Shown: positions 17,731 to 26,328, numbered from the stretch's first letter. The stretch: 64,000 nt of DNA from Sinimarinibacterium sp. NLF-5-8 (GCF_010092425.1 NZ_CP048030.1:372001-436000), one strand, 5' to 3'. Translations and numbers: made by a program. Notes: a model not told the origin generated them from the sequence alone.

Positions 17731-17874
17731 ATGAAAAATGAAACCCCGCGCCGCTTTCGCAACATGGTGGCACTGTCGCCCCTGTTGTCGAAGGGTTGTG
17801 CGCACGGCGCGCACAAGGCCAACAAGCGCGCCCGTGCCAAGGCAAAATCCGATTTGCGCCGAGAAATTGGCTAA
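17731..17874 (+). CDS. Small basic conserved-type protein
   Basis: 47 residues, strongly basic: RRFRNMVALSPLLSKGCAHG followed by KANKRARAKAKSDLRREIG. GGAG lies seven bases before the ATG. Small plasmid and phage proteins with an R-N-P/M-V-A..KGG-H..R pattern are common and unassigned. A longer frame overlapping in another phase (17738) has no ribosome site. Confidence 0.6.
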   Translation: MKNETPRRFRNMVALSPLLSKGCAHGAHKANKRARAKAKSDLRREIG

Positions 17875-17995
17875 TCAATCGGCTGTAAAAAACCACACAC
17901 CACAGGAACAAAACGATCTAGCCTCGCAAAACCGAGGTTTATACAGCGCCGCCGCCGTAGCATGGGCGGATTTTGGCGCGCTCCAGAAATAATGC

Positions 17996-18082
17996 GTTTT
18001 GTGGCGTCGTGCTCCGTGACCGATCGCTAGTGGGTAAAGCCTCGTGAATCACGGTCGCCCACGAGCCACGACGCCACAAAAC
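17996..18082. repeat. Large hairpin 1
   Basis: Arms GTTTTGTGGCGTCGTG (17996-18011) and CACGACGCCACAAAAC (18067-18082), perfect over 16 bp. The interior can pair further (CCGTGA with TCACGG, or CTCGTG with CACGAG). Confidence 0.85.
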
Positions 18083-18092
18083 ATCATGAATA

Positions 18093-18230
18093 GGATGGTG
18101 CCTGACAGTGCAGACGCACACCCATACTCGCCCGTCCATTGACACTGCCAAATACGCAAAAGGCCGCGATTTGTCAGTGTCAAGGCGGTGTCTTCGCATG
18201 GATGCACGTCCGCACTGTCAGGCACCATCC
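18093..18230 (-). repeat. Large hairpin 2 (minus-strand RNA favoured)
   Basis: Outer arms of 19 perfect pairs (18093-18111 with 18212-18230). Read on the minus strand, the next 16 positions also pair fully, four of them as G-U; on the plus strand these four are A-C clashes. An apical stem TTGACACTG/CAGTGTCAA encloses AAAT-CGC paired with GCG-ATTT. Confidence 0.75.
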
Positions 18231-18234
18231 CTAC

Positions 18235-18385
18235 GGGGACTTGGCGTAAATCAGACGGGCAAGAGTGCAGTCAATCGCCTTGTGTCATTTGACACCCCAA
18301 AATACGCAAAAAGCCGCGATTTTGTGCTGTCAATGCACAAGCCTCAAGCTGCACTCTCGCCCATCTGCTTTCCACTCAAGTCCCC
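18235..18385 (-). repeat. Large hairpin 3, homologous to hairpins 2 and 4
   Basis: GGGGACTTG with CAAGTCCCC at the ends, GGGCAAGAGTGCAG facing CTGCACTCTCGCCC inside, and a TTGACA/TGTCAA apical stem around AAAATACGCAAAAAGCCGCG. Interior variation is again wobble-compatible on the minus strand. Confidence 0.75.
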
Positions 18386-18401
18386 TGCGCGCTACGCTTG
18401 C

Positions 18402-18553
18402 GGCGGGACAGCCGCCCAAGCCAAGACATCGAGGCAGTCAATCGCCTTGCGTCTATTGACAACAAAAAATACGCAAAAAGCCGCGATTTTTCGTTGTCAA
18501 AGCGCAAGCCTCAAGCTGCCTCGCCGTCTTGATCTTGTGCAGCAGCCCCGTCC
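18402..18553 (-). repeat. Large hairpin 4, homologous to hairpins 2 and 3
   Basis: CGAGGCAG faces CTGCCTCG, and TTGACAAC faces GTTGTCAA around AAAATACGCAAAAAGCCGCG. The apical stem differs from hairpins 2 and 3 by compensated changes (CTG/CAG and AAC/GTT). Confidence 0.75.
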
Positions 18554-18567
18554 AGCGACATAAGTTT

Positions 18568-18648
18568 GTTTGCGGCTACGGGGCGTTGCCCAAGTGCGGT
18601 TTATGAAGACTCCCGCAGGCACTTGAACAACGCCCCGTAGCCGCAAAC
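18568..18648. repeat. Large hairpin 5
   Basis: 21-bp perfect arms, GTTTGCGGCTACGGGGCGTTG at 18568-18588 and its complement at 18628-18648, then an inner CAAGTGC/GCACTTG stem. The loop differs from hairpins 2-4. Confidence 0.85.
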
Positions 18649-18814
18649 CTTCGCAAAACACGAAAAGATGTGTTTTGCTGCGCGCTACGCTTGCCGGGCG
18701 CAAGCGCCCATAATGCGCGCTGCGCGCAGCTTTTGAAAAGCAACAAGCGTCTTGCCGCCTCACGGCGACAAAAACGCTTGCCCAAGCCATCCTTTTCTTC
18801 TTTAAAAACCATTC

Positions 18815-18905
18815 GCTTGTTGTCTGGAATGCTGGCCTATTCCGGTTCACCTCGATCCCCTCATCACGACCTGGAACCGACACCGGACAATGCGGTGGCA
18901 GTCCG
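18815..18905. repeat. 170-bp dispersed element, copy 1 (partial)
   Basis: Carries TTGTTGTCTGGAATGCTGG, TTCCGGTTCACCTCGATCCC, GGAACCGACACCGG and ends in AATGCGGTGGC; lacks the GTTGAC/GTCAAC hairpin half. Confidence 0.6.
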
Positions 18906-19075
18906 TGTTGGAAAAGCAACAAGCGTCTTGCCGCCTTACGGCGACAAAACGCCTGGAAACACCTCCGCAAAACACGAGAAGACGTGTTTCGCTGCGCGCT
19001 GACGCTTGCCAAAAGCCTCCGCAAAACACGAGAAGACGTGTTTCGCTGCGCGCTCCGCTTGCCCCTTCCTTTTGA

Positions 19076-19225
19076 AGAAACCACCCGTTGACGTGGTGCC
19101 CCAACAAGTCGCTTCGCGCCTTGTCGGGGCCCCAGTCAACCATACTGCCTGGATGACAAACCTTTTCCGGTTCACCTCGATCCCCTCATGACAGACTGGA
19201 ACCGACACCGGACAATGCAGTGGCG
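19076..19225. repeat. 170-bp dispersed element, copy 2
   Basis: CCCGTTGACGTGG and CCAGTCAACC close a hairpin with a variable interior, then CTGGATGACAAACCTTTTCC, GGTTCACCTCGATCCCC and AATGCAGTGGC. Confidence 0.7.
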
Positions 19226-19439
19226 GCGGGTGAAACCCCATCCTCGCGGCTGCACAAGCACGCAGCCCGTTGCATGGGGGTGTGGGGCGCAGCCCCACGG
19301 GAGCGAAGCGGAAACCGCTTTTGCGCAACGAGAATGAAGCGGGGGGAAGATCGCAAACGCCACATAGGGCTTTTCTCGCTCACCCGCTTTTTCAAAGCGG
19401 TTCCGATGGCAAGGCGGAGAAAAGATCGACCTTTTCTCT

Positions 19440-19600
19440 TTTTTGTTTTCACCCGTTGACGTGGCGCCACCGACAAGCCGCTACGCGCCTTGCCAGTGGC
19501 GACCAGTCAACCTTATTGCCTGGATACGAACCTTTTCCGGTTAACCCGATCCGCCCGATGCCTGCTGAGAATCCACACCCAATATGCAGTGGCTCCAGGA
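19440..19600. repeat. 170-bp dispersed element, copy 3
   Basis: CCCGTTGACGTGGCGCCAC, CCAGTCAACCTTATTGCC, TTTTCCGGTTAACCCGATCC, GCCTGCTGAGAATCCACACC, ATATGCAGTGGC. Confidence 0.7.
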
Positions 19601-19782
19601 TTGTCATGAAAAGCAAAAAAAAGTGAGCGAAAAAAGGTTAGTGCGCTTAACAGCCTGGGGCTTTCCCCGCAACTGCATCTGCGGATTTGCTTTTGAGTGC
19701 CCAAAAAGCGGTTTACGCGGGGCTGCGCCCCACACCCCAACAAAGGGGGGCAGGGCGGCATCATCACTGCTTCGGTGCTGGC

Positions 19783-20433
19783 TCAGTACACATGCTCAGG
19801 CAACAGTGTTTCCAGTTCCTGCATCACGCGCTGATCCCAGCCGTTGTCTGTTGCATACTGACCGATGCCTTCAAGCACTGTCTCTTTATCCCACTCATAT
19901 TCATCATCCATGAAGTCCCGCACCTCCACGCTCTCGCCATTGACGATAATCGTGCCGTCCACCGGCTGATCAAAGTAGAGTCGTGAGATCAATTTCTTAT
20001 CCACTTCCGGGTTATCGGTATACACATCCATCCATTCACTTTGCACATACCCGACCGCTGTAAACGATGTTGCCGGTTGTCGCCCGTTGTTGCACATGGC
20101 TTCGATATATTGCCGGACAGTGATGGTTGACAGTTCTCCAATCAGTTCATCATTGGTGCATTCCTCGGCGTAATAAATCAAACCCGTATCATTGGCGGCT
20201 TTGATCAACTCGTCGCGGCTCATATTTTCAAGTACATCATCGCCAAACTGCGGGGCATCGGGGTTTTTGAGAGCCGCGATAAAGTTTGTGTGGCGATGAG
20301 GACTCTGGATCACCACCTGATCATCGGCAGTGATAAAATTATCCAGATAGATTCGCGCCATATCGCTGTTGCGGTACACGCTCACTTCGATGGAAGGGCC
20401 GTGGGCATTGCAATTAAAGTTGTTGGTGCGCAT
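19783..20433 (-). CDS. Hypothetical acidic protein
   Basis: 216 residues from the ATG at 20433; the longer frame runs into the promoter. Strongly acidic, with MDDEYEWDKETVLEGIGQY near the end and NMSRDELIKAANDTGLIYY centrally. Unrecognised; overall acidity is typical of plasmid anti-defence proteins but not diagnostic. Minus-strand promoter TTATCAACAGCCGG plus CTAGAGT at 20465-20471, divergent from the next gene. Confidence 0.6.
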   Translation of the reverse strand: MRTNNFNCNAHGPSIEVSVYRNSDMARIYLDNFITADDQVVIQSPHRHTNFIAALKNPDAPQFGDDVLENMSRDELIKAANDTGLIYYAEECTNDELIGELSTITVRQYIEAMCNNGRQPATSFTAVGYVQSEWMDVYTDNPEVDKKLISRLYFDQPVDGTIIVNGESVEVRDFMDDEYEWDKETVLEGIGQYATDNGWDQRVMQELETLLPEHVY

Positions 20434-20464
20434 TGTGTGTGACTCTGTGGTGGTGGTGACGCCT

Positions 20465-20565
20465 ACTCTAGAAAATGATGGGAAAACCGGCTGTTGATAA
20501 CTCACATCTTTTGCCGCGCAAACGCATTTTATCCACAAGTGAAGTTGCCCCATGAAAACTAGAGT
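20465..20565. promoter_or_regulatory. Divergent pair of CTAGAG promoters
   Basis: Minus: TTATCAACAGCCGG then CTAGAGT (20465-20471). Plus: TTATCCACA (20529-20537) then CTAGAGT (20559-20565). Shows the element works in either direction. Confidence 0.65.
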
Positions 20566-20600
20566 ATTCATCCAGCATCATCACCGTAAGGACACATCGC

Positions 20601-20891
20601 ATGAAACAGTACAAAGCCAAACGCCCTGCTTTTGAGTCGGTTTCGCAGTGGGCGCAAAATGGAGGCAACCAAACGGGTTGGGTCGAGCTTTTTGGTGTTG
20701 AGAAGGAAACGGAAAAAGCGGTTGCCATCAAAGTTCAGAAATTCAATTCCTTTGGCAACGCCTATGATGGTTTGGAATGGGTTGCCAAATCACAGATTCT
20801 GTCGCTCAGAAATGATCACTTTGCGAACGACCAACGGACGACGATTCCTTTTGTCCCGCTTTGGTTGTCCATGAAAATCATGGGACTTTGA
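20601..20891 (+). CDS. Hypothetical protein
   Basis: 96 residues: a basic start (MKQYKAKRPAFESVSQWAQN) then a beta-rich domain (AVAIKVQKFNSFGNAYDGLEWV). GTAAGGA lies about 8 bases before the ATG. Unrecognised. Downstream lies a 170-bp repeat copy. Confidence 0.6.
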   Translation: MKQYKAKRPAFESVSQWAQNGGNQTGWVELFGVEKETEKAVAIKVQKFNSFGNAYDGLEWVAKSQILSLRNDHFANDQRTTIPFVPLWLSMKIMGL

Positions 20892-21055
20892 AAAGCAACA
20901 GCGTTCTTTTTCTTTTTTAAATCCCACCTGTTGACGTGTTCGCCCCTGCGGGGCGACCAGTCAACCTTGTTGTCTGAAGGGTGGCCTTTTCCGGTTAACC
21001 CGATTCGCCCGATGCCTGCCGAGAATCCACACCCGATATGCAGTGGCTTGACGGT
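20888..21055. repeat. 170-bp dispersed element, copy 4
   Basis: AAAAGCAACAGCGTTC, a T-rich stretch, CCTGTTGACGTGTTCGCCCC, CCAGTCAACCTTGTTGTC, TTTTCCGGTTAACCCGATTC, GAGAATCCACACCCGATATG. Over its first 115 bp it is nearly identical to copy 5 at 37.97 kb. Confidence 0.75.
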
Positions 21056-21376
21056 TTAGCCGATGAATGACTTATCTGTATACAAATAATATCGACCATC
21101 GGCGGAGAAAAGGCATAAATTCTCCAGGATGCAGCGGTAAAAAAAGGTGCGATCAGATTTGAACCGTGCGATGAGCGCCATTTTCCGATGAATTGAACGG
21201 ATCGCATAAGGATTGTTGATTGCTGTGTGCATATTGTCCATCCACTGTGTACGCCGTGCTGATAGTTGTTCATGCAGGGCGGTGTATGCATGTGACAGCA
21301 CGTTGTCCATTGCAATGTTCTGCACCGCCAGCGGCAACTGGTCAAGCGCGTATAGAGATTGATCGGCGAGTTTCAT
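21056..21376 (-). CDS. Hypothetical protein
   Basis: 106 residues, helical and basic, aromatic end (FYRCILENLCLFSADGRYYLY). Start chosen at MKLADQSLYALDQ, since the longer frame crosses the promoter TTATCCACATGC..CTAGAGT (element at 21399-21405). Unrecognised. Confidence 0.6.
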   Translation of the reverse strand: MKLADQSLYALDQLPLAVQNIAMDNVLSHAYTALHEQLSARRTQWMDNMHTAINNPYAIRSIHRKMALIARFKSDRTFFYRCILENLCLFSADGRYYLYTDKSFIG

Positions 21377-21493
21377 GATAGGCTCCGTGGTCTTGCCCAC
21401 TCTAGCGCGTGACCGAATATGTGCATGTGGATAAGTTAAATACAACGGTTGTCATACTTGCGTCCACGCGATTTGTAATGGCGGATGCTGAAT

Positions 21494-21560
21494 GTTATCC
21501 AAAGCGTAGCGCCTCAAGATAACTTATACGGTTTTTGCAGCAAAACATATAAGTTATCAA
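21494..21560. repeat. Switch-like intergenic hairpin element
   Basis: TTATCC..GCGCCTCAAGATAACTTATA, a GTTTTTGCAGCAAAAC-type hairpin, then ATATAAGTTATCAACAGG. The middle block GATAACTTATA can pair either with the left AAGTTATC-type block or with ATATAAGTTATC on the right. Other copies: about 22846-22911, 24147-24231, 26684-26815 (double), 27252-27310, 32592-32660, 46681-46733, 47356-47400 and 52418-52478. Confidence 0.65.
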
Positions 21561-21617
21561 CAGGCAGTTTTGGCTCGTTTTTCTAGAGTGCATGTTCCCA
21601 CCACAAGAAACACTGTC

Positions 21618-22121
21618 ATGCAAACTTTCAAACACATTTTCCATAATGAAGTTTCCGCTCCCGCTTATCTCTGGAAGAATCCCGATGGTTCAGCAGGCGG
21701 CGTCGTGGCGGAGTCAGCCAAAATCGACCCGACCGCGATCATTAGCTCGACAGCCGAAGTCTGTCCGGGTGCCAGCATCGGTGCAGGTGCCCGCATCGGC
21801 AACGGCACCCGCATCGGTAAAGATGCCAGGATCGGTGAAGGTGCCAGTATCGGCAGCTTTGCCCGCATCGCCAGATATGTCAGCATCGGCAACGGCGCCC
21901 TCGTCGGCTTAGGTGCCAGTATCGGCGCAGGTGCCAGCATCGACTACGATGTACGCATCGGCAGATATGCCCGCGTCGGCTACGATGTACGCATTGGCAG
22001 ATATGCCCTCATCGGTGAAGATGTCTGGATCGGCAGACATGCCAACATCGGAGCGGGTGTCAGCATTGGCGAAGGTGTCCGTATCGACGTAGATGCCACT
22101 ATCGACAGCGATGCCCGTTAA
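21618..22121 (+). CDS. Hexapeptide-repeat left-handed beta-helix protein 1
   Basis: 167 residues. Residues 1-50 are the family cap (MQTFKHIFHNEVSAPAYLW.. AESAKIDPTAIIS), the rest an almost unbroken run of x-I-G-x-x-A hexapeptides, the known sequence signature of a left-handed parallel beta-helix. No histidine triad or acyltransferase loop is visible, so an enzyme is unlikely. Promoter: TTATCAACAGGC at 21554 and CTAGAGT at 21583. No clear Shine-Dalgarno sequence. A hairpin terminator (AAGCCTG..CAGGCTTTTT) follows about 20 nt after the stop. Confidence 0.85.
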   Translation: MQTFKHIFHNEVSAPAYLWKNPDGSAGGVVAESAKIDPTAIISSTAEVCPGASIGAGARIGNGTRIGKDARIGEGASIGSFARIARYVSIGNGALVGLGASIGAGASIDYDVRIGRYARVGYDVRIGRYALIGEDVWIGRHANIGAGVSIGEGVRIDVDATIDSDAR

Positions 22122-22262
22122 GATGCACTGTGGTGAATACAAAGCCTGTGAAAGCGTAAGCGAGTAGCAGGCTTTTTGTGGTCTGAACATATCAGTTATC
22201 AACAGCCGGTTTTCCCATCATTTTCTAGAGTCAGTGTTCCCCACCACACTAGGCAAACAGAC

Positions 22263-22766
22263 ATGCAAACTTTCACACACGTTTTCCATAATGGAGTATC
22301 TGCTCCTGCATATCGCTGGAAGAATCCCGATGGTTCAGAAGGGGGTATCGTTGCGGAGTCAGCCACCATCGACCCGACTGCGATCATTATCCAGACAGCC
22401 GAAGTCTGTCCGGGTGTCAGCATCGGTGAAGATGCCTACATCGGCAGCTACACCCGCATCGGCGCTGATGCCTGTATCGGCAGGTATGTCTGGATCGGCA
22501 GATATGTCAGCATCGGAGCAGATACCAGGATTGGCGCAGGCGCCTGGATCGGCAGCGGCACCCGCATCGGTGCAGATGCCAGCATCGGTGAAGATGCCTG
22601 GATCAGCAGATATGTCTGCATCGGCGCAGGCGCCAGCATTGGCGCAAGTGCCTGTATCGACGCAGATGCCAGCATTGGCGACGGTGCCAGTATCGGCGCA
22701 AGTGCCAGCATCGGCGCAGATGTCCACATTGGCAGCGGTGCCAGTATCGGCAGCGATGTTCACTAA
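22263..22766 (+). CDS. Hexapeptide-repeat left-handed beta-helix protein 2
   Basis: 167 residues, same length as copy 1. Cap of the HNG type (VFHNGVSAPAYRWKNPDG), then a helix rich in SIGADA, WIGRYV and SIGASA units ending ..SIGSDVH. The many alanines give it a flatter, less charged face than copy 1. Promoter CTAGAGT at 22225; 3' region CACTGTGGTGGTGAATA then the shared terminator. Confidence 0.85.
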   Translation: MQTFTHVFHNGVSAPAYRWKNPDGSEGGIVAESATIDPTAIIIQTAEVCPGVSIGEDAYIGSYTRIGADACIGRYVWIGRYVSIGADTRIGAGAWIGSGTRIGADASIGEDAWISRYVCIGAGASIGASACIDADASIGDGASIGASASIGADVHIGSGASIGSDVH

Positions 22767-22933
22767 GATTCACTGTGGTGGTGAATAGCAAGCCTGCGAA
22801 AGCGTAAGCGAGTAGCAGGCTTTTTTGTGGCTTAAACATATAAGTTATCCAAAGCGAAGCGCCTCAAGATGACTTATATGGTTTTGCGCAGCAAACCATA
22901 TCAGTTATCAACAGCCTGTTTTAGCTCGTTTTT

Positions 22934-22940
22934 CTAGAGT
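22934..22940 (+). promoter_or_regulatory. CTAGAG promoter before a non-hexapeptide gene
   Basis: TTATCAACAGCCTG, 21 bases, CTAGAGT, then the leader CAGTGTTCACCACCACA shared with the hexapeptide genes. Here it leads into GAGG and an unrelated gene, so promoter and leader are separable from the hexapeptide frames. Confidence 0.65.
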
Positions 22941-22970
22941 CAGTGTTCACCACCACACGAGGATTTAGAA

Positions 22971-23468
22971 ATGGGTACTTATTTTGGTTATCACAGCAAA
23001 GACCAACTGGTTAAAGAGCTGACCGAGGAAAGTAGCGTTCATGATTACAGTCTGCGCGGCAATTGCTTATGGCTACTGCGCAAAAGCAAATGGAACGGCA
23101 AGATGTTCATTGAGCTTTGCTTGATCAAAACGTATGGCGGCGACTGGGGGTACAAGCCCTTGTCTGAGGGCGTGCACCCGTATTACTACAACTGCCCGGA
23201 GCGTTTACTTGCCAAAAGCGAGGATGACTCAGAAACCGCGATCAACTGGCGTGCGAAATGCCGCAGTGTTCGATCGGAGCAGGGTGAAAAACAGCGGTTA
23301 GCAGAACAGATCAAGGCTGCCCCTTTCGGCACCCAGTTCGGTTATCGCAGTAAGATTGTGACGTTAGTAGACCCAGGGTTTTACCGTGTATCGCGCGGAC
23401 GTGTCGCTTGCCGGTTCCCCAATGGCGATATTTTTGCGGTGCGTGTTTCGGACTTGTGTGCTGTTTGA
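22971..23468 (+). CDS. Hypothetical protein within hexapeptide array
   Basis: 165 residues: MGTYFGYHSKDQLVKELTE at the start and a second FGYRSK near residue 120 hint at an internal duplication of a small domain. Aromatic-rich, no membrane segment. Has a real GAGG ribosome site, unlike the hexapeptide genes. Followed after 25 bp by the divergent hexapeptide gene, so the pair forms an operon. Similar to uncharacterised phage and plasmid proteins; function unknown. Confidence 0.7.
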   Translation: MGTYFGYHSKDQLVKELTEESSVHDYSLRGNCLWLLRKSKWNGKMFIELCLIKTYGGDWGYKPLSEGVHPYYYNCPERLLAKSEDDSETAINWRAKCRSVRSEQGEKQRLAEQIKAAPFGTQFGYRSKIVTLVDPGFYRVSRGRVACRFPNGDIFAVRVSDLCAV

Positions 23469-23493
23469 GTTCAATTAAACCGGAGAGATCATA

Positions 23494-24180
23494 ATGTCAC
23501 ACTTCTTGCACACTTTTATTGACGGTGACACTGCGCCAGCATATCGCTGGCGCAACCCCAACGGTCAAGAGGGTGGGATTGTTGCAGTTGATGCGCAGAT
23601 TCATCATACCGTTTTGATTGAGTCTTACGCCGAGGTTGGCCCATCGGTTTGCATTGGTCGTGATTCTGTGATTAGTGTTGGCAGCAAGATTTGCAGCCGT
23701 TCGCATTTATCGCAGCGCATTTACATCCGCGAAAATGTTTTAGTTGGGCGTGATGTTCGCTTGTGCAGTCTGGTTTTACTGGAACCCGGTGTCATTGTGG
23801 GCAACAATTGCTCAATTGGCACTAAAGTGATTTTGGGACGCAGCGTTGTGATTGGTCAGTTTGCGCATATCGGAGAAGGATCATATATACAAGCGCATTC
23901 AGCGGTCGGTCACGACGCTGAAATAGGCGCTCAGGTCGAGATCGGCGAGAGCAGTCGAGTGGATTGTGATGTTTGCATTGGCGGAAAAACCAAGATCGGG
24001 GCGGGCGTTGACATTGGTTCAGGTGTCAAGATTTTTACTGCTGCCGAGATTGGCGACGGTGTTACGGTGTCTGATGCCGTTCGCATTGGCAGACGAGTCA
24101 AGATTAAAAGCGGTGTTCGGATTAAACATGGCGCTGTTTTTAAGTCCGATGAAGTTATCCAAAGCGCAGCGCCAGCGTAG
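23494..24180 (+). CDS. Hexapeptide-repeat protein 3, divergent member
   Basis: 228 residues. The cap is recognisable but altered (MSHFLHTFIDGDTAPAYRW.. GGIVAVDAQIHHTVLIES), and the helix units are far less uniform (VISVGSKICSRSHL, IIYIRENV-like strands, KIKSGVRIKHGAVF). It has a good ribosome site (CCGGAGAG) and no promoter of its own. Codon use and units lack the monotony of its neighbours, as expected of an older, non-expanding copy. It could be the ancestral or regulatory form. Confidence 0.8.
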   Translation: MSHFLHTFIDGDTAPAYRWRNPNGQEGGIVAVDAQIHHTVLIESYAEVGPSVCIGRDSVISVGSKICSRSHLSQRIYIRENVLVGRDVRLCSLVLLEPGVIVGNNCSIGTKVILGRSVVIGQFAHIGEGSYIQAHSAVGHDAEIGAQVEIGESSRVDCDVCIGGKTKIGAGVDIGSGVKIFTAAEIGDGVTVSDAVRIGRRVKIKSGVRIKHGAVFKSDEVIQSAAPA

Positions 24181-24290
24181 CGCCTCAAGATGACTGATAT
24201 GGTTTTGCGTAGCAAGACATATAAGTTATCAACAGGCGGTTTTCTCGCTTTTTTCTAGAGTCATCGTCACCACCACCAGGCAAAACAGAC

Positions 24291-24956
24291 ATGCAGACTT
24301 TCAATCACGTTTTCCATAATGGAGTTTCCGCTTCCGCTTATCGCTGGAAGAATCCTGACGGTTCAGAAGGCGGCATCGTCGCCGAGACAGCCAAAATCGA
24401 CCCGACTGCGCTCATTATCCAGACAGCCGAAGTCTGTCCGGGTGCGAGAATCGGCAAACGCGCCCGCATCGCCAGATATGTCAGCATCGACAACGGCGCC
24501 CGCATCGGCAGCGGCACCCTCATCGGTGAAGATGCCAGCATCGGCAAAGATGCCAGAATCGAAGAAGAGGCCAGCATTGGCTGCGGTGCCAACATCGGCG
24601 CAGGTGCCAATATCGGCTACGATGTACGCATCGACAGCTTTGCCCGCATCGGTGAAGCTGCCAGTATCGGTGACGATGCCAGCATCGGTGGCGATGCCCG
24701 CATCGGTAGATATGCCAGCATCGGCGCAGATGCCAGGATTGGCGCAGGCGCCTGTATCGGCAGCGGCACCCGCATTGGTGAAGATGCCAGTATCGGTGAA
24801 GGTGCCAGTATTGGCAACGGCGCAAGCATCGGCGTAGGTGCCAGTATTGGTGAAGGTGCCAGTATCGGCAGCTTTGCCAGCATTAGGGAAGGTGCCTGTA
24901 TCGGCGCAAGTTCCAGCATCGACGCAGGTGCCAGCATCGACAGCGATGCCCGTTAA
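24291..24956 (+). CDS. Hexapeptide-repeat left-handed beta-helix protein 4
   Basis: 221 residues. HNG-type cap (VFHNGVSASAYRWKNPDG), then about 27 hexapeptides with recurrent SIGEDA, RIGRYA and SIGEGA units, ending IDSDAR. Promoter TTATCAACAGGC then CTAGAGT at 24255; the leader has CACCACCACCAGGC, and AGG might serve as a weak ribosome site. The 3' CACTGTGGTGGTGAATACC hairpin and terminator are intact. Confidence 0.85.
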   Translation: MQTFNHVFHNGVSASAYRWKNPDGSEGGIVAETAKIDPTALIIQTAEVCPGARIGKRARIARYVSIDNGARIGSGTLIGEDASIGKDARIEEEASIGCGANIGAGANIGYDVRIDSFARIGEAASIGDDASIGGDARIGRYASIGADARIGAGACIGSGTRIGEDASIGEGASIGNGASIGVGASIGEGASIGSFASIREGACIGASSSIDAGASIDSDAR

Positions 24957-25100
24957 GATGCACTGTGGTGGTGAATACCAAGCCTGTGAAAGCGTGAGCG
25001 AGTAGCAGGCTTTTTTGTGGCTTGAACCTGGAAGTTATCAACAGGCGGTTTTGACTCGTTTTTCTAGAGTGCATGTTCACCACCACCAGGCAAAACAGAC

Positions 25101-25640
25101 ATGCAAACTTTCAAACACATTTTCCATAATGGAGTTTCTGCTTCCGCTTATCTCTGGAAGAATCCCGATGGTTCAGAAGGAGGCATCGTTGCGGAGTCGG
25201 CCACCGTCCATCCGACTGCGATCATTATCCAGACAGCCGAAGTCTGTCCGGGCGCCAGCATCGGTGAAGATGCCAGAATCGGCAAACGCGCCCGCATCGC
25301 CAGATATGTCAGCATTGGCGCATGTGCCTGGATATGCAGCCGTACCCGCATCGGTGAAGCTGCCAGTATCGGTGAAGAGGCCCGCATCGGCTACGATGTA
25401 CGCATCGGCAACGGCGCCTGCATTGGTGAAGATGCCTGCATCGGTGACGATGCCAGCATTGGCAAAGGTGCCAGCATCGGCGCAGGTGCCAATATCGGCA
25501 ACGGCGCCAGTATCGGTGAAGAGGCCCGCATCGGCAAGGGCGCCAGCATCAGCACAGATGCCTGCATCGGCAGATATGTCAGCATTGGCGAAGGTTCCCT
25601 CGTCGGCTTAGGTGCCAGCATCAGCAGCGATGTTCACTAA
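25101..25640 (+). CDS. Hexapeptide-repeat left-handed beta-helix protein 5
   Basis: 179 residues. The cap and first coils are nearly the same as copy 4 at DNA level, and the last part (CIGRYVSIGEGSLVGLGASI) matches the ends of copies 1 and 6, so the gene looks mosaic. Promoter CTAGAGT at 25064. Ends SSDVH like copy 2. Confidence 0.85.
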   Translation: MQTFKHIFHNGVSASAYLWKNPDGSEGGIVAESATVHPTAIIIQTAEVCPGASIGEDARIGKRARIARYVSIGACAWICSRTRIGEAASIGEEARIGYDVRIGNGACIGEDACIGDDASIGKGASIGAGANIGNGASIGEEARIGKGASISTDACIGRYVSIGEGSLVGLGASISSDVH

Positions 25641-25795
25641 GATTCACTGTGGTGGTGAATACCAAGCCTGCGAAAGCGTGAGCAAGTAGCAGGCTTTTTT
25701 ATTGCAGGTTTTGCGTAGCAAAACATGCGAGTTATCCACAGCCTGTTTTAGCTCGTTTTTCTAGAGTCAGCATGACCACCACAAGGCAAACAGAC

Positions 25796-26278
25796 ATGCA
25801 AACTTTCACACACGTTTTCCGTAATGGAGTTTCTGCTCCTGCGTATCGCTGGAAGAATCCTGATGGTTCTGAGGGTGGCATTGTTGCCGAGTCGGCCACA
25901 ATCCATCCGACTGCGATTATTAGCTCGACAGCCGAAATCTGTCCGGGTACCTGCATCGGTGAAGATGCCTGGATCGGCAACTTTTCCGGCATCGGCGCAG
26001 ATGTCAGCATTGGCGCAGATGTCAGCATTGGCAAAGATGTCAGTATCGGCAAAGATGTCAGTATCGGCAACGGCGCGAGCATTGGCGACGGTTCCCGCAT
26101 CGGCTTAGGTGCCAGCATCGGCGCAGAGGCCAGTATCGAGGAAGATGTCAGCATCGACAGCTTTGCCCGCATCGGTGCAGATGCCAGCATCAGCACAGAT
26201 GCCTGCATCGGCAAATATGTCAGCATCGGTGCAGGTTCCCTCGTCGGCCTAGGTTCCACTATCGGCATGGACTTTTAG
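25796..26278 (+). CDS. Hexapeptide-repeat left-handed beta-helix protein 6
   Basis: 160 residues from ATG CAA ACT; an in-frame ATG 24 bases upstream (MTTTRQTD) lies in the leader and could extend it. Contains DVSIGKDVSIGKDVSIG, a perfect recent expansion. Stops early after STIGMDF, so its length breaks the 18-nt rule kept by most copies, and the usual terminator is missing: the stop abuts a small gene. Promoter CTAGAGT at 25761. Confidence 0.8.
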   Translation: MQTFTHVFRNGVSAPAYRWKNPDGSEGGIVAESATIHPTAIISSTAEICPGTCIGEDAWIGNFSGIGADVSIGADVSIGKDVSIGKDVSIGNGASIGDGSRIGLGASIGAEASIEEDVSIDSFARIGADASISTDACIGKYVSIGAGSLVGLGSTIGMDF

Positions 26279-26328
26279 AGTGGGCGTCAATGCAAGTCAT
26301 GACTGGTTTTCAGCAAGGAGATGTCAAG

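Larger units (their letters stand above)
18650..19780. other. Repeat-dense intergenic region
   Basis: About 1.1 kb without a convincing gene. Contains three copies of GCAAAACACGA(A/G)AAGA(T/C)GTGTTT(T/C)GC hairpins (near 18651, 18967 and 19019), repeated AAAAGCAACAAGCGTCTTGCCGCC words and three copies of the 170-bp element described separately. Confidence 0.65.

Noticed and set aside
17738..17992. 84-residue plus-strand frame overlapping the small basic gene
   Set aside because: Shifted frame relative to a gene with GGAG at correct spacing; arginine- and proline-rich translation.
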